Source: a virus
Direction: 5' to 3' (one strand)
DNA length: 64,000 nt
Virus record (IMG/VR): IMGVR_UViG_3300027741_000024
Span: 1-64,000 of that record
Below the pieces are notes generated by a model. It did no database searches. It was not told where the DNA came from and saw only the letters and a program-made list of their open reading frames with translations. Below, piece by piece: positions 9,573-19,906 of the stretch. The stretch's first letter is position 1. Each line of letters begins with the position of its first letter. Position numbers and translations under genes: made by a program.

Positions 9573-11381
9573 ATGACATCAGCAATTTCTAAAAAATTAA
9601 ATTATTCTGTGGCCCAGCAGTTCAAGGAAGGTTTTTATGAACCTTCTCCTACTCTTGGATATGTTTTTATTGGTAATCATTTAAGCTATCAAGACGAAAA
9701 CACTGTACCATCTATTACCGACAGTATCAGAGATGAAAAAACTGTATGGAATAATATGATTGCCGCTAAAAAAATAACAGGTACGGATGTAGAACTTGTT
9801 ATTCCTAGAGTTAATTGGACCGCTAATACAAGATATAAACAATATGATGATGCCATTTCGGTATCAGATTTAATTACTGCTTGTGCTGCGGTATATAATG
9901 TAGCAAGTATTACTGTTAATACTAACGCAGTAGGTGTAAATAGTTTTGTTACATTTACTGGTGGTGGAACCTCTAACGTTGCTGCTAATGCAAGAATATA
10001 TGTAAATAGTCGAAACTATATTATTAATGTTGAGGTTATTGCTAATGGTTCATACACCAGCACACCAACCGCAACAGTAAATACTGGCAACGGAGTTCTT
10101 ACTGTAATCACTAATTCTGTATCTCCATATATTAACCCAGTTTATGTGATGACTACATCTCGAAATGTATATAAATGTTTGTCAAATAATTCTTCAGCAA
10201 ATTCAACCGTAGAACCAGTTGGAGATTATACGACATCAAATGGTAACATTTCTACTTCTGATGGATATATTTGGAAGTATATGTATAATGTTAAACCATC
10301 AAACAAATTCCTAACAAACGCTTGGATTCCAGTACCATCTTCAGTAAATCAAATAGATTATCAAAGTAATATATTGGATGTTGTTGATGGTGAAATTGCA
10401 ACAATCGTAGTATCAAATTCTGGATCTGGATATTATGAAAGTAATATTTCTATTCCTTCTACATTTCAATCTGGTTGTACCGTTTTCACACTTTCGGGTG
10501 AAGATATTGCAAATGCAAATGTTTCTATACAATCTGCTAACATGTCAATATCTGGAACAGGAGTTACTCCAGGGTCTTATATTTCTTCTATTGATATTGC
10601 AAATGCAAAAATAACGTTGTCGGCTCCAACTGTAGGTGCGGGTGGTGGTGGAACAACTGCAAATCAAGTATCTTTAACTACTAGAGTTTATGTGGATGGA
10701 GACGGTACACCTTTAGAGGGATATGCAACACTTAGTGCTAGTGGACAAATAAGTAAAGTCACTGTTACGACTATTGGAACTGGATATACGATAGCAAATG
10801 CTTACATATTTGGAACAGGAACTGGTTGTATAGTTAGACCTATTCTGGATCCAAAATATGGACATGCTTATAACCCAGCCAAAGAATTGGGTTGTTCTAA
10901 TGTAATGGTTGCTGTAAAAATTGGTGAAATTGACTCTACAGAAAATGGAGTAATTTCAGCAAATACCACATTTAGGCAATATGGTATTCTTGTGGATCCT
11001 CATAAATACGGTAGTTCTTCTGTTGTAACATCTGTAAATGCAAGCTCTGTGATATCACAAACTACCAATCTTCAACTTGTTACTGGTGCAAGTTATGCAT
11101 TAGATGAATTTGTTTATCAAGGAACATCTGCTAATTCTGCATATGCATATGGATTTGTTGTGGATCAACAAAATTTGGTTAGACTGACTAATGTTCGAGG
11201 TTCATTTACTGTAGGTGTTCCTCTTATTGGAGCAAATACTGGTACAAGTCGTTTGGTTATTGGATCCACGCTGCCAGAATTTCAACCCTATAGCGGTGAT
11301 ATTTTGTATACTGAAAACGCAATTAAAACAACCAGATCAGATGGTCAAGCTGAGAGTATTAAACTTGTTGTTAAATTTTAA
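9573..11381 (+). CDS. 8: Baseplate wedge subunit gp8
   Basis: This 602-residue protein is much longer than T4 gp8 (334). gp8 features are present: an N-terminal KLNYSVAQQFKEGFYEPSP, then YVFIGNHLSY with a following DSIRDEKTVWNNMIAAKKI. Later come PVYVMTTSRNVYKCLSNN and DGYIWKYMYNVKPSNKFL. gp8 is a dimer on the outer rim of the T4 baseplate wedge. The extra length comes from inserted beta modules, one of which (9900-10112) is nearly the same as a module in the preceding gene. The C-terminus (GDILYTENAIKTTRSDGQAESIKLVVKF) matches typical gp8 ends. Confidence 0.88.
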   Translation: MTSAISKKLNYSVAQQFKEGFYEPSPTLGYVFIGNHLSYQDENTVPSITDSIRDEKTVWNNMIAAKKITGTDVELVIPRVNWTANTRYKQYDDAISVSDLITACAAVYNVASITVNTNAVGVNSFVTFTGGGTSNVAANARIYVNSRNYIINVEVIANGSYTSTPTATVNTGNGVLTVITNSVSPYINPVYVMTTSRNVYKCLSNNSSANSTVEPVGDYTTSNGNISTSDGYIWKYMYNVKPSNKFLTNAWIPVPSSVNQIDYQSNILDVVDGEIATIVVSNSGSGYYESNISIPSTFQSGCTVFTLSGEDIANANVSIQSANMSISGTGVTPGSYISSIDIANAKITLSAPTVGAGGGGTTANQVSLTTRVYVDGDGTPLEGYATLSASGQISKVTVTTIGTGYTIANAYIFGTGTGCIVRPILDPKYGHAYNPAKELGCSNVMVAVKIGEIDSTENGVISANTTFRQYGILVDPHKYGSSSVVTSVNASSVISQTTNLQLVTGASYALDEFVYQGTSANSAYAYGFVVDQQNLVRLTNVRGSFTVGVPLIGANTGTSRLVIGSTLPEFQPYSGDILYTENAIKTTRSDGQAESIKLVVKF

Positions 11382-11391
11382 AGGTTAAGAA

Positions 11392-14300
11392 ATGGCACTT
11401 ACTACGAATTTTAATGTTGATCCTTACTACGATGATTTTGATGATAATAAAGATTTTCATCGCATACTGTATAAACCAGGTAATGCAGTTCAAGCCCGTG
11501 AATTAACTCAATCACAAACAATTCTTCAAGATCAAATTAAAAAATTTGGTGACCATATTTTTCAAAATGGTTCGGTTGTAACTGGCGGACAAGTCACAAT
11601 TCAAAATACAGCGTATATTAATCTGGCCTCAACATATGCAACAAACGACATTTCATATATTGGATTTGATAAAGTTCAAATTTATAACTCTGCCAACACT
11701 AAACGTGCCTATGTTTTAGCGTCTTATGATGCAGATTCGCTTGCTGACCAACCTGTCACTTTGGTAATTAATCAATTATTTGGTGATCCATTTGTTGCTG
11801 GTGAAACAATTTATACAGCAAATACTGATACAAATGCTGTCACTTATTATGCGAATGTGGCAGCAACAAATCCAACAGGTAATAATCAAACTTTTTCTAT
11901 CAACAATGGTGTATTTTATTATGAAGGATACTTTGTAAAAAATCAACCTCAATCGGTTGCAATTGACAAATATAGTCGTAATGGTAATACAATTATTGGT
12001 TTTGAGGTTACTGAAGGTATTGTTGATTATACGCAAGACACTTCACTTCTCGATCCTGCACAAAGTTCGTCCAACTTCCAAGCTCCTGGCGCTGATAGGT
12101 ACAAAATCAGTTTACTTCTTGCAAAACGTGGTTTAACCAGTACAGACTTAAGCCAATTTATCGAATTAGCTACTATTAAAAATGGTTTGCCGCAAAAAGT
12201 TGTTCAAACTCCAATTTATGGTCCACTTGGTGATGAACTGGCTCGCCGAACGTCTGACGAATCTGGTGATTATGTAATTAAAAATTTTGAGATTTCTATT
12301 ACGGATAGTGAAGCAAATTCTGCGTTTGCAAACGTTACGTTGAGTGCAGGTAAAGCATATATTAAAGGTTATGAATTTCAGACAATCGCACCTACAGTAA
12401 TTAATATACCAAAACCAAGAACAGTAGAGTCTCTTGTTAATCAACCGGTTTCTATCAATTACGGTTATTATATTTACGCTAATAATTTATATGGTAATTT
12501 TGGAACCAACCAATTTAATACTGTAGAACTTTCTCTTTTAAATACGACACAAGCAACTAACTATTTAACAAGTGCTGCAACAGCAAATACCGCAGTGTAT
12601 GCCAATACAATTATTGGTTCTGCTAAAGTTAAAGGAACATCTTTTTATAGTTTTGGAGCCAATACTTTTGACAGTGGTGCATACACATACAAAGTTTTTT
12701 TAACTGATATTAATACAACACAATGTGGTTACGCTAATGGTACAGGTGTTCTTGCATTAGGAGGCGGTACAAGTACAGTTTTATTGCCTACAGGTTTTGC
12801 TGCAAACAATGATGTTTATAAAGGTCTGTTGCTAAAATTTACTGCTGGTACTAATGATACTTCAGAAAGAACAATTACTGATTATACGTATAGTCCTGGT
12901 GGTTCACCTACAGGAGTTTCAATAACTAGTACAGATGGATATTTTAGTTGTTCTCCAACATCTTTTGTTATGACACCTGGTCAACAAATTGCTCTTAGCG
13001 GTAGTATTGCACCAGTTGCATTAGGAAATTTAACATCCAATGTAACATCAATTACCGCCAATGGTAGAACAGTTAATAGTTGGATTACATTTTCAACTTA
13101 TGGTCTTAATCCAGGAGTAAATCCTGCCAACGCAAGGATATTTGTTTACGGTACTGGTGCTAATGCTGGTTACGTTCAGAACGTTACTATTTACGCTAAC
13201 GGTTCTTATAGTAATACACCAAACATAACTGGTTTAACATATTATGAAAATACGATAGCCGTTCCAACAAGTACATCAAACGCAACATTTATTATACAAG
13301 GTTCAGGTAACGTTAGAATAACTAGCACCGGTGGCGATTTCATTTATCCACCAGGATTTTCAGGACTAAAAGTTGGACAATCTGTTACGCTTGCTAACAC
13401 TCCCAATTCACAAGTAGGAATATCAGTAGGTGTGATGCCAGGTCAAGCATATTATGGATCAGGTTTTGCACCTGTAGGTACCTTTACTGGTAACATTACT
13501 AATGGTTATGCAAATACGTCACAAACTTATTACATTATTGCCACTAATGGTTCAACAACATTTAGATTATCGGCAACTCCTGGTGGTTCTGCTATTACGA
13601 CTTCAATTGGTTCACTTTATGGTATGTCGTTTACTGTTTCTGGTCCCACAATTACAAATTATGCGAATACATCAGCATCAGCACAAACTTATTACATTAT
13701 TGCCACTAATGGTTCAACAACATTCCAATTAGCAGCAAATATTGGTGATGCCACAAGTGTTATTACAACTGTACCAAGTACACCTATTGGATTGACATAC
13801 ACTGTAAGCGATGCTAGAATTGCAACTTTAAGTAATGGATTTTTAACGCCAGTTAGTAATAATCATCGTTTTGTAATGAATACTACTTTTGGTAGTGTAG
13901 AATCTTTAGTAGTTAGAAATACTTCAGGTCAGGCTATTACATATGCTAACGTATCTCCATCGTCAAAACTTTTGAGTTTGAATCCTCAGTTACTTGAAAG
14001 ATACGGTCGTTTTCAACCAGTTATTATTCAAGAAGTGTCGAATGAACCTTTGTTGATACGAATTGGTAAAACTAATGTAGCGGATAATTCAATAACGAAT
14101 TTCGTTTACACTTATCAAAGATTATATCAAAGTATTCCATTTAACGGTGGAGTTTCTTCGGCATTATCTGTAGGCACTGGCGAAACTTTAGTTGATCCTG
14201 GTAGTGCAACATCATCATCATCAGAATTACAATATTATGAAGTCATTGTAACTAATGCTGGTACTAGTACATCAATGGTAAAAGGCCAATATGTGCCAGC

Positions 14301-17300
14301 ACAACAATTCAGTGTAAGTACCGCAGATCGTACTATTTCAGTCGATGGTGGTGCCGACATGACAGCAAACATTTATGCTACAATTAGTGCATCTAATCCT
14401 ACATCAAAATCTAAAACATTCACTAAAGCGAATACAATTTTAGTTGAAAATACAGGTAGTGCCACTAAAGATATTTTTGGTAATGCTGCTGTTTTTGTGG
14501 CTACAGTCGATGGTCAAACACAGATTGCTGAAAGTTTTGTTGTTAAGAAACCAAATTCTCCTCAATATTTGTTTGTTACTGACGTACACTCAATCAATGC
14601 TATTTTTGATTTTAACGGCACAGCAATTAATCTTACAAATTATAATGCATTAAATGCATCAGCTAATGTAACTGATCGGTATACTGTAAATACTGGACAA
14701 AAAGATTCTTACTATGATTGGAGTGCAATTGTTTTAAAACCGGGAATAACTGCTCCACGTGGTCCTCTTCTTGTTCGGTACAATAGATTTAGATCAACAG
14801 GATCAGGATTCTTCAACGTAGACTCATATACACGGTTAGGTTCACAAGAAAATGGTGGAAAAGGTATTGACTATGGTCAAATTCCAATTTATACTACACA
14901 AACTGGTAATCCATTAAAACTCAGTGATTATTTGGATTTTCGTCCTGTTCGCAAGGATGGAGTTGATTCCGCCACTGCAAATTATTTTGTCTTAGATATA
15001 GAAGAGTCTGGAGTAGGTACAAAAATTCCTACACCTGGATCATTCGTATACATTAATTATTCTTACTATTTACCACGTATTGATAGAATTGTTTTAAATA
15101 AGAATAGACAATTTAATATTTTACAAGGTATTCCGGCAGTTAATCCTGTGGTTCTTCCTGAACCATCAGATGCTATGACTCTTTATATTTTGAGTTATCC
15201 ACCTTATTTAACATATCCTTCGTCAGTACAAATTCAATCGTTTAATAATCGCCGTTACACGATGAAAGATATTGGACTTTTAGAAAGAAGAATTCAAAAT
15301 CTAGAATTGTACACATCATTATCAATTGCAGAACTTACTACAATACAGAAAAATGATAAAACAATCCGTGATTCGGTTGGTTTATCTAGACCTAAAAATG
15401 GTATCTTTGTAGACTCATTTGTTGATAAAGGTTCTGCTGCAATTACGGCTCCAGATTTTAATGCAGCAATTGATATTGTTGGTCGACAACTTCGTGGTTC
15501 TTATAATCTTTATTCAACACACCTTATTACAGATACTACATTAAATTATAATACTGAACTTGACGGACCATTGTTAATGATGAACTCAAGTAATACAACA
15601 TTTATTATGCAAAATAGAGCGTCAAAAACTCTTAATATTAATCCATTTAATGTAGTTAATTTTCTTGGTACAATTAAACTTGATCCTTCTTCAGATGTTT
15701 GGAAATCAGATGTTCGTTTAGAGTCACAGAATATTGATCTATCTGGTGGTGATGCGGCACGTGATGCGTGGTCCTCAATTCAAAGCACCTCGTGGGGTGC
15801 ATGGAATACTCAGTGGACAACCACAAGTGAAGATTTAGGTACTACAACAACAAAAACTGCTTCTGGTACGAATGCTGCAGCAGTAAATCAATTTAATGCA
15901 ACTGGAGTTGCCAGTAGTGTCAATGGTGGAGGAACTCGGTATTCCATTACGGGTGATGTAACTACCACAACTACGAAAACAACAAAAGAAACGCAAACAT
16001 TAGATGCTAGCCGTACAGGCATTCTTTCTCAAATTGTTCCTCAACAATTAACCAAATCATTAGGTGATCGTTTAGTTGATGTAAGTGTAGTAAACTTTAT
16101 GAGAGAGAAAAATGTATTGGTAGTTGCTGAGAAATTTAAACCATACACGACATTATATCCATTCTTTGATAATACAAAAGTAACAAAATATGTTGCAAAA
16201 GTTAATCGTTTTGAGATGACGAAAAATAACTTAGAATATAAAACTACTATTGGAGATGCTGAAACTGTAAAGATTTATGCAGCTGCAGCAGATGGAACAT
16301 ATAAGTCAACTGATCTTATAGGAACAGGTGGTGTCGTTTTAACATCGAACAATAATGCATTCTTGGTTAATTTAGTTCCATCAACTGGATCAAATTGGGC
16401 ATCAGCAGCAACAAATGGTATTGCTGTCGTAGGTAATGTTACTGGTAAATCTTATATCTCTAAAAAATGGTATCATTCAACCGGTCGTGCAATTAGTGGT
16501 ACAACTAATACGATTGTTCTTGGACTTCATGCTGGTGGAGCACAAAATGCAACTGCATCTAACTTAATCGGTCAGACCATTTATATAATTTATGGAACTG
16601 GTAAAGGACAATCTGCCCTCATTTCTGGATACGATTCAGCCACAAGAACTGTTACAATCACTGGAAATTGGGCAACAAATCCAGATTCAAATTCAGTATA
16701 TTCAATAGGTAGTTTGGATACAACGGCTGAAGGTACTTGTGCTGCGGTATTCATTATTCCTGCTGATATATTCCGAACTGGTGAGAAATTATTCCGTTTA
16801 ATTGATGATCAAAACGGTAATATTGAAAATTCTCGCACTAATGGTGATGCAAGTTTCTATGCTCAAGGCATGGTACAAACTAAACAAGAAAGTACAGTTA
16901 CTGTATTTACTCCTACAGTAGTAAGAAGTACAGTATCAGAATCGTTTACAGCATCAACATCGTCAATTAAATCTGTAACTTCTGTTGATGTACAAAAGAA
17001 TGTTGTTATTGGTTATTATGATCCTTTGGCGCAAACATTCTTGATTAATCCAAAACAATATCCGCAAGGAACTGTTATTGATTCAGTTCGAGTATGTTTT
17101 AAAACTAAAGATGTTTCGGTTCCAGTTTCTTTACAACTTCGTCCTGTTGTTAATGGTTTTCCATCATCATCAACAATATATCCGTATGCAGAAAAAACAT
17201 TAACTCCAGATAAAGTTAATCTCTCTGAAATTCCTGATTTGAATGATCCAACCAAATACACTGAATTTAAATTTGATGTTCCCGTTTTATTGTTACCTGG

Positions 17301-18585
17301 AGAACATTCATTCGTTCTTGTATCGAATAGTAATGGATACGAAGCATTCGTTGCTGAAATGGGTGCAGTAGATTTAAGAACAAAAGATGCAAATGGAAAT
17401 GGTATTAAAATTTCTGAACAGCCTTATACTGGATCGTTATTCTTATCTCAGAATGGATCCACTTGGACACCAGATCAAACAACAGATTTGATGTTCTCTA
17501 TTCAAAAACGAGTGTTTAATACTGGTTTGGGATATGCTTACTTCAATGCAGACTTATCACAATATACAGAAAATATTCCTTATGACGTATTGCAATTAAT
17601 GTCAACTGATGCTATTGTTGCTAATACTGCTTTACAATATGATTTTTCTGCCGAGATGGATTTAGGTGGACAGCACAGTTTAATACCTCTTTTTCCAAAT
17701 GATGATTATACTTGCAATGACGGATATGGTCGTAGAATTTTAAATCCAACAACAGGTAATACATCATTTATATTACGTGCGACATTAAACACAACTAATC
17801 CTGATATATCACCTATGATTGATGTCAGTCGTATGAATTTACTGACGATTGAAAATAAAATTAATAATATGCCTCTGCAAAACAGTGGATTTGTAATTGT
17901 TAATGGTGGTTCTGGTTATACAGGTAACGCCGCAATTACTATTACTCCAGGTGTTGGAGGTGGTTCAGGTGCTGCAGCGATGGGATATGTTGTTGGTGGT
18001 GTTGTCACACGTATTGATTTGACCACCAACGGAGGTATAGGTTATTTAACTTCACCAACAATTACGGCAAGTGCTCCAGCTAGTGGTACAACTGCAATAA
18101 TTACTTATAATGGTGAAGATAAAGCAGTTGGTGGTAATAGTAACATACGATATATTACTAAGAAAGTTCAACTTGCTTCTGGATTTGAATGTGGTGATTT
18201 GCGTGTTTACATGGATGCATACCGACCATCAAGTGCTGGAATTCTAGTATATTATAAAGTATTATCTCCATCCGATTCAACTGTTTTTGAAAATAATAAC
18301 TGGCAGTTGATGACAGAGGCGGCAGACACGGTTAATTTTTCTTCGACAAATGAAGATGATTATGCTGAATTAACTTTTTCTCCTGGGTTATATGGAACTG
18401 GTATTTCTGATAATAGAATTTCTTATACTTCAGCAGCCGGTACAACATTTAATATTTTTAATGTGTTTGCAGTTAAAGTGGTTATGTATGGTTCAACTAC
18501 ATATGATGTTCCAAAAATATCCAATTTACGTGTTATTGCATTACCTGCTTCATCAGCAACACCAATATCCACTTTTACTCTATAA
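11392..18585 (+). CDS. Giant DUF4815 virion protein, gp9/gp10 position
   Basis: At 2397 residues this is the largest gene in the window. The N-terminus (NFNVDPYYDDFDDNKDFHRILYKPG, AVQARELTQSQTILQDQIKKFGDHIF) is the DUF4815 signature of large structural proteins in aquatic T4-like phages. Further DUF4815-like blocks are SNFQAPGADRYKISLLLAKR, YDWSAIVLKPG and LSDYLDFRPVR. The C-terminal third (VIGYYDPLAQTFLINPKQYPQG, VDSVRVCFKTKDVSVPVSLQLRP) looks like a peripheral baseplate or tail-pin region. It follows gene 8, where T4 has genes 9, 10 and 11, so it probably connects baseplate and fibres. Inserted repeats lie at 13042-13296 and 13520-13724. Confidence 0.75.
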   Translation: MALTTNFNVDPYYDDFDDNKDFHRILYKPGNAVQARELTQSQTILQDQIKKFGDHIFQNGSVVTGGQVTIQNTAYINLASTYATNDISYIGFDKVQIYNSANTKRAYVLASYDADSLADQPVTLVINQLFGDPFVAGETIYTANTDTNAVTYYANVAATNPTGNNQTFSINNGVFYYEGYFVKNQPQSVAIDKYSRNGNTIIGFEVTEGIVDYTQDTSLLDPAQSSSNFQAPGADRYKISLLLAKRGLTSTDLSQFIELATIKNGLPQKVVQTPIYGPLGDELARRTSDESGDYVIKNFEISITDSEANSAFANVTLSAGKAYIKGYEFQTIAPTVINIPKPRTVESLVNQPVSINYGYYIYANNLYGNFGTNQFNTVELSLLNTTQATNYLTSAATANTAVYANTIIGSAKVKGTSFYSFGANTFDSGAYTYKVFLTDINTTQCGYANGTGVLALGGGTSTVLLPTGFAANNDVYKGLLLKFTAGTNDTSERTITDYTYSPGGSPTGVSITSTDGYFSCSPTSFVMTPGQQIALSGSIAPVALGNLTSNVTSITANGRTVNSWITFSTYGLNPGVNPANARIFVYGTGANAGYVQNVTIYANGSYSNTPNITGLTYYENTIAVPTSTSNATFIIQGSGNVRITSTGGDFIYPPGFSGLKVGQSVTLANTPNSQVGISVGVMPGQAYYGSGFAPVGTFTGNITNGYANTSQTYYIIATNGSTTFRLSATPGGSAITTSIGSLYGMSFTVSGPTITNYANTSASAQTYYIIATNGSTTFQLAANIGDATSVITTVPSTPIGLTYTVSDARIATLSNGFLTPVSNNHRFVMNTTFGSVESLVVRNTSGQAITYANVSPSSKLLSLNPQLLERYGRFQPVIIQEVSNEPLLIRIGKTNVADNSITNFVYTYQRLYQSIPFNGGVSSALSVGTGETLVDPGSATSSSSELQYYEVIVTNAGTSTSMVKGQYVPAQQFSVSTADRTISVDGGADMTANIYATISASNPTSKSKTFTKANTILVENTGSATKDIFGNAAVFVATVDGQTQIAESFVVKKPNSPQYLFVTDVHSINAIFDFNGTAINLTNYNALNASANVTDRYTVNTGQKDSYYDWSAIVLKPGITAPRGPLLVRYNRFRSTGSGFFNVDSYTRLGSQENGGKGIDYGQIPIYTTQTGNPLKLSDYLDFRPVRKDGVDSATANYFVLDIEESGVGTKIPTPGSFVYINYSYYLPRIDRIVLNKNRQFNILQGIPAVNPVVLPEPSDAMTLYILSYPPYLTYPSSVQIQSFNNRRYTMKDIGLLERRIQNLELYTSLSIAELTTIQKNDKTIRDSVGLSRPKNGIFVDSFVDKGSAAITAPDFNAAIDIVGRQLRGSYNLYSTHLITDTTLNYNTELDGPLLMMNSSNTTFIMQNRASKTLNINPFNVVNFLGTIKLDPSSDVWKSDVRLESQNIDLSGGDAARDAWSSIQSTSWGAWNTQWTTTSEDLGTTTTKTASGTNAAAVNQFNATGVASSVNGGGTRYSITGDVTTTTTKTTKETQTLDASRTGILSQIVPQQLTKSLGDRLVDVSVVNFMREKNVLVVAEKFKPYTTLYPFFDNTKVTKYVAKVNRFEMTKNNLEYKTTIGDAETVKIYAAAADGTYKSTDLIGTGGVVLTSNNNAFLVNLVPSTGSNWASAATNGIAVVGNVTGKSYISKKWYHSTGRAISGTTNTIVLGLHAGGAQNATASNLIGQTIYIIYGTGKGQSALISGYDSATRTVTITGNWATNPDSNSVYSIGSLDTTAEGTCAAVFIIPADIFRTGEKLFRLIDDQNGNIENSRTNGDASFYAQGMVQTKQESTVTVFTPTVVRSTVSESFTASTSSIKSVTSVDVQKNVVIGYYDPLAQTFLINPKQYPQGTVIDSVRVCFKTKDVSVPVSLQLRPVVNGFPSSSTIYPYAEKTLTPDKVNLSEIPDLNDPTKYTEFKFDVPVLLLPGEHSFVLVSNSNGYEAFVAEMGAVDLRTKDANGNGIKISEQPYTGSLFLSQNGSTWTPDQTTDLMFSIQKRVFNTGLGYAYFNADLSQYTENIPYDVLQLMSTDAIVANTALQYDFSAEMDLGGQHSLIPLFPNDDYTCNDGYGRRILNPTTGNTSFILRATLNTTNPDISPMIDVSRMNLLTIENKINNMPLQNSGFVIVNGGSGYTGNAAITITPGVGGGSGAAAMGYVVGGVVTRIDLTTNGGIGYLTSPTITASAPASGTTAIITYNGEDKAVGGNSNIRYITKKVQLASGFECGDLRVYMDAYRPSSAGILVYYKVLSPSDSTVFENNNWQLMTEAADTVNFSSTNEDDYAELTFSPGLYGTGISDNRISYTSAAGTTFNIFNVFAVKVVMYGSTTYDVPKISNLRVIALPASSATPISTFTL
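13520..13724 (+). repeat. 43-bp exact direct repeat inside the DUF4815 gene
   Basis: Bases 13520-13562 and 13682-13724 are identical (43 bp, spacing 162 bp, or 54 codons, so in frame). They encode the repeated peptide QTYYIIATNGSTTF, each followed by a similar but diverged domain. This marks an internal in-frame domain duplication. Confidence 0.9.
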
Positions 18586-18601
18586 TAAAATAAGGTAAAT
18601 C

Positions 18602-18838
18602 ATGTACGTACAAATAGAATCTAATTCCAGTTTAATTAGAGATATTGATAACAGAGCACTGTTAAATACTAATCGTGAGGAGTTAATTACTTATTATACT
18701 GAAAGAGATTTAAAACTTAAAGAATTTGAAGATAAGAAATTAATTCAAGAAAAAGTAGACAATTTAGAAAAAGATATAACGGAAATAAAAGATATGTTAA
18801 AACAGATCGTACAGATGAGAACCCAAGATGGCAATTAA
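18602..18838 (+). CDS. Small coiled-coil protein
   Basis: This 78-residue protein has a short N-terminal strand segment (MYVQIESNSSLIRDIDNRALL) and then a long charged helix with heptad-like hydrophobics from about residue 30 to 72 (LKLKEFEDKKLIQEKVDNLE through LKQIVQM). The start is preceded by AAGGTAAATC. Its end overlaps the next gene by 11 bases. Position between the DUF4815 protein and the first fibre gene suggests a connector or fibre-attachment role; that is inference. No specific family is recognised. Confidence 0.65.
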   Translation: MYVQIESNSSLIRDIDNRALLNTNREELITYYTERDLKLKEFEDKKLIQEKVDNLEKDITEIKDMLKQIVQMRTQDGN

Positions 18839-19538
18839 TTCATTATCCACTGCTAATACTTTTCAAGAATGGTTGGTGACAACATCAACACTTGTTGCTG
18901 TTACCAATAATCTTACTGATGGATCGAATGGTTATCCACTTCTAATCAATTCACAACTTATTTTGCAGGGCTCAAATGCTAGTATAAACGTAAGAAATAG
19001 TGGTGCAATTAATCAACTATATGCTAATACAGCAAATATTTCTAATGTATCGTTTGCTACCAGTAACATATATTTACCCGCCAACGGAAGTTTAATTGGT
19101 GGTAACATTCAAATGGCCAACGTCACAAGTAATTTGACAGTTGGTGGCGATGCATTCATTTCAGGTAATCTTGTTGTATCTGGAAACGTAACATTAGATG
19201 CGCTTGGTTTTGATGAAATATCGATTGCTGGTGGTGCTTATATTGGTACAGTTTTAAATGTCAGTCAAGGTTCAACATTTACTGGTGATATTATTGCATT
19301 AAGTAATGTTAAAACGGTTAATGTTACAAGTAATTTATATGTGGGCGCAAATGCAACTGTATATGGTAATATTTCAATATCTGGAAATACAACGTCTCCG
19401 AATGTGAACACGGGTAATCTTACTGCCAATACATTAGTCTTAACTGGTTCATTGCGTGGTGCGGTAAATACTGCAATTTACAATTCAATTACAGCGGCCA
19501 TAGATGCATCAATTGGGTTTGCAATGGCACTTAGTTAA
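18828..19538 (+). CDS. Tail-fibre-like structural protein
   Basis: This 236-residue protein has a short helical start (FQEWLVTTSTLVAVTNNLTDG). It continues with beta repeats of the type NLTVGGDAFISGNLVVSGNVTLDA and NLYVGANATVYGNISISGNT, each about 20-25 residues. Such repeats build triple beta-helical or beta-prism shafts in phage fibres. The C-terminus (GSLRGAVNTAIYNSITAAID) is helical. Translation is probably coupled to the upstream coiled-coil gene through the 11-base overlap. The receptor or partner cannot be inferred. Confidence 0.7.
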   Translation: MAINSLSTANTFQEWLVTTSTLVAVTNNLTDGSNGYPLLINSQLILQGSNASINVRNSGAINQLYANTANISNVSFATSNIYLPANGSLIGGNIQMANVTSNLTVGGDAFISGNLVVSGNVTLDALGFDEISIAGGAYIGTVLNVSQGSTFTGDIIALSNVKTVNVTSNLYVGANATVYGNISISGNTTSPNVNTGNLTANTLVLTGSLRGAVNTAIYNSITAAIDASIGFAMALS

Positions 19539-19546
19539 TATAAATG

Positions 19547-19554
19547 CATAAATA
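19547..19554 (+). promoter_or_regulatory. Late promoter box CATAAATA
   Basis: CATAAATA lies in the gap before the gene at 19574, about 19 bases upstream of its ATG, followed by a GAGGA ribosome site. This spacing is normal for a T4-type late promoter. Confidence 0.55.
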
Positions 19555-19573
19555 AAGAAAAACAGAGGATTTA

Positions 19574-19906
19574 ATGGCTAATAATTTTAAGAATTACACT
19601 TTAAAGTCTGTAGGAACTTCATCAACAAATGTATATGCTGCTGGTACGGGTGTTCAAGCCACTGTAATTGGTATGTCAATAGCAAACATGATTACTACTC
19701 CTATTTCCGCTAGTATTATTATAAACGGTGGAGGAATTACCGGTAACGTATTTCTTATTAAAGATGCGACAATTGCTCCCGGTGGTGCATTAATACCTAT
19801 TGGTGGTGATCAAAAATTTGTTTTGGAAGCAGGAGACTACTTGCAAGTAAACACTTCAATTGCGTCATCGGCTGACGTTATTTTATCGGTTTTGGAGATT
19901 AGTTAA
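19574..19906 (+). CDS. Small beta-sandwich virion protein
   Basis: This 110-residue protein is almost wholly beta: YTLKSVGTSSTNVYAAG, VIGMSIANMITTPISASIII, NVFLIKDATIAPGGALIPIGG, KFVLEAGDYLQVNTS, DVILSVLEIS. The same strand pattern (NVY, VIGMSIAN, AGD, DVILSVLEIS) is common to small structural proteins near phage tail fibres. Its start is preceded by GAGGA, and it overlaps the next gene by 1 base (TAATGG). A small capsid- or fibre-decorating protein is the most likely role, by context. It may be distantly related to the gene at 20319. Confidence 0.65.
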   Translation: MANNFKNYTLKSVGTSSTNVYAAGTGVQATVIGMSIANMITTPISASIIINGGGITGNVFLIKDATIAPGGALIPIGGDQKFVLEAGDYLQVNTSIASSADVILSVLEIS

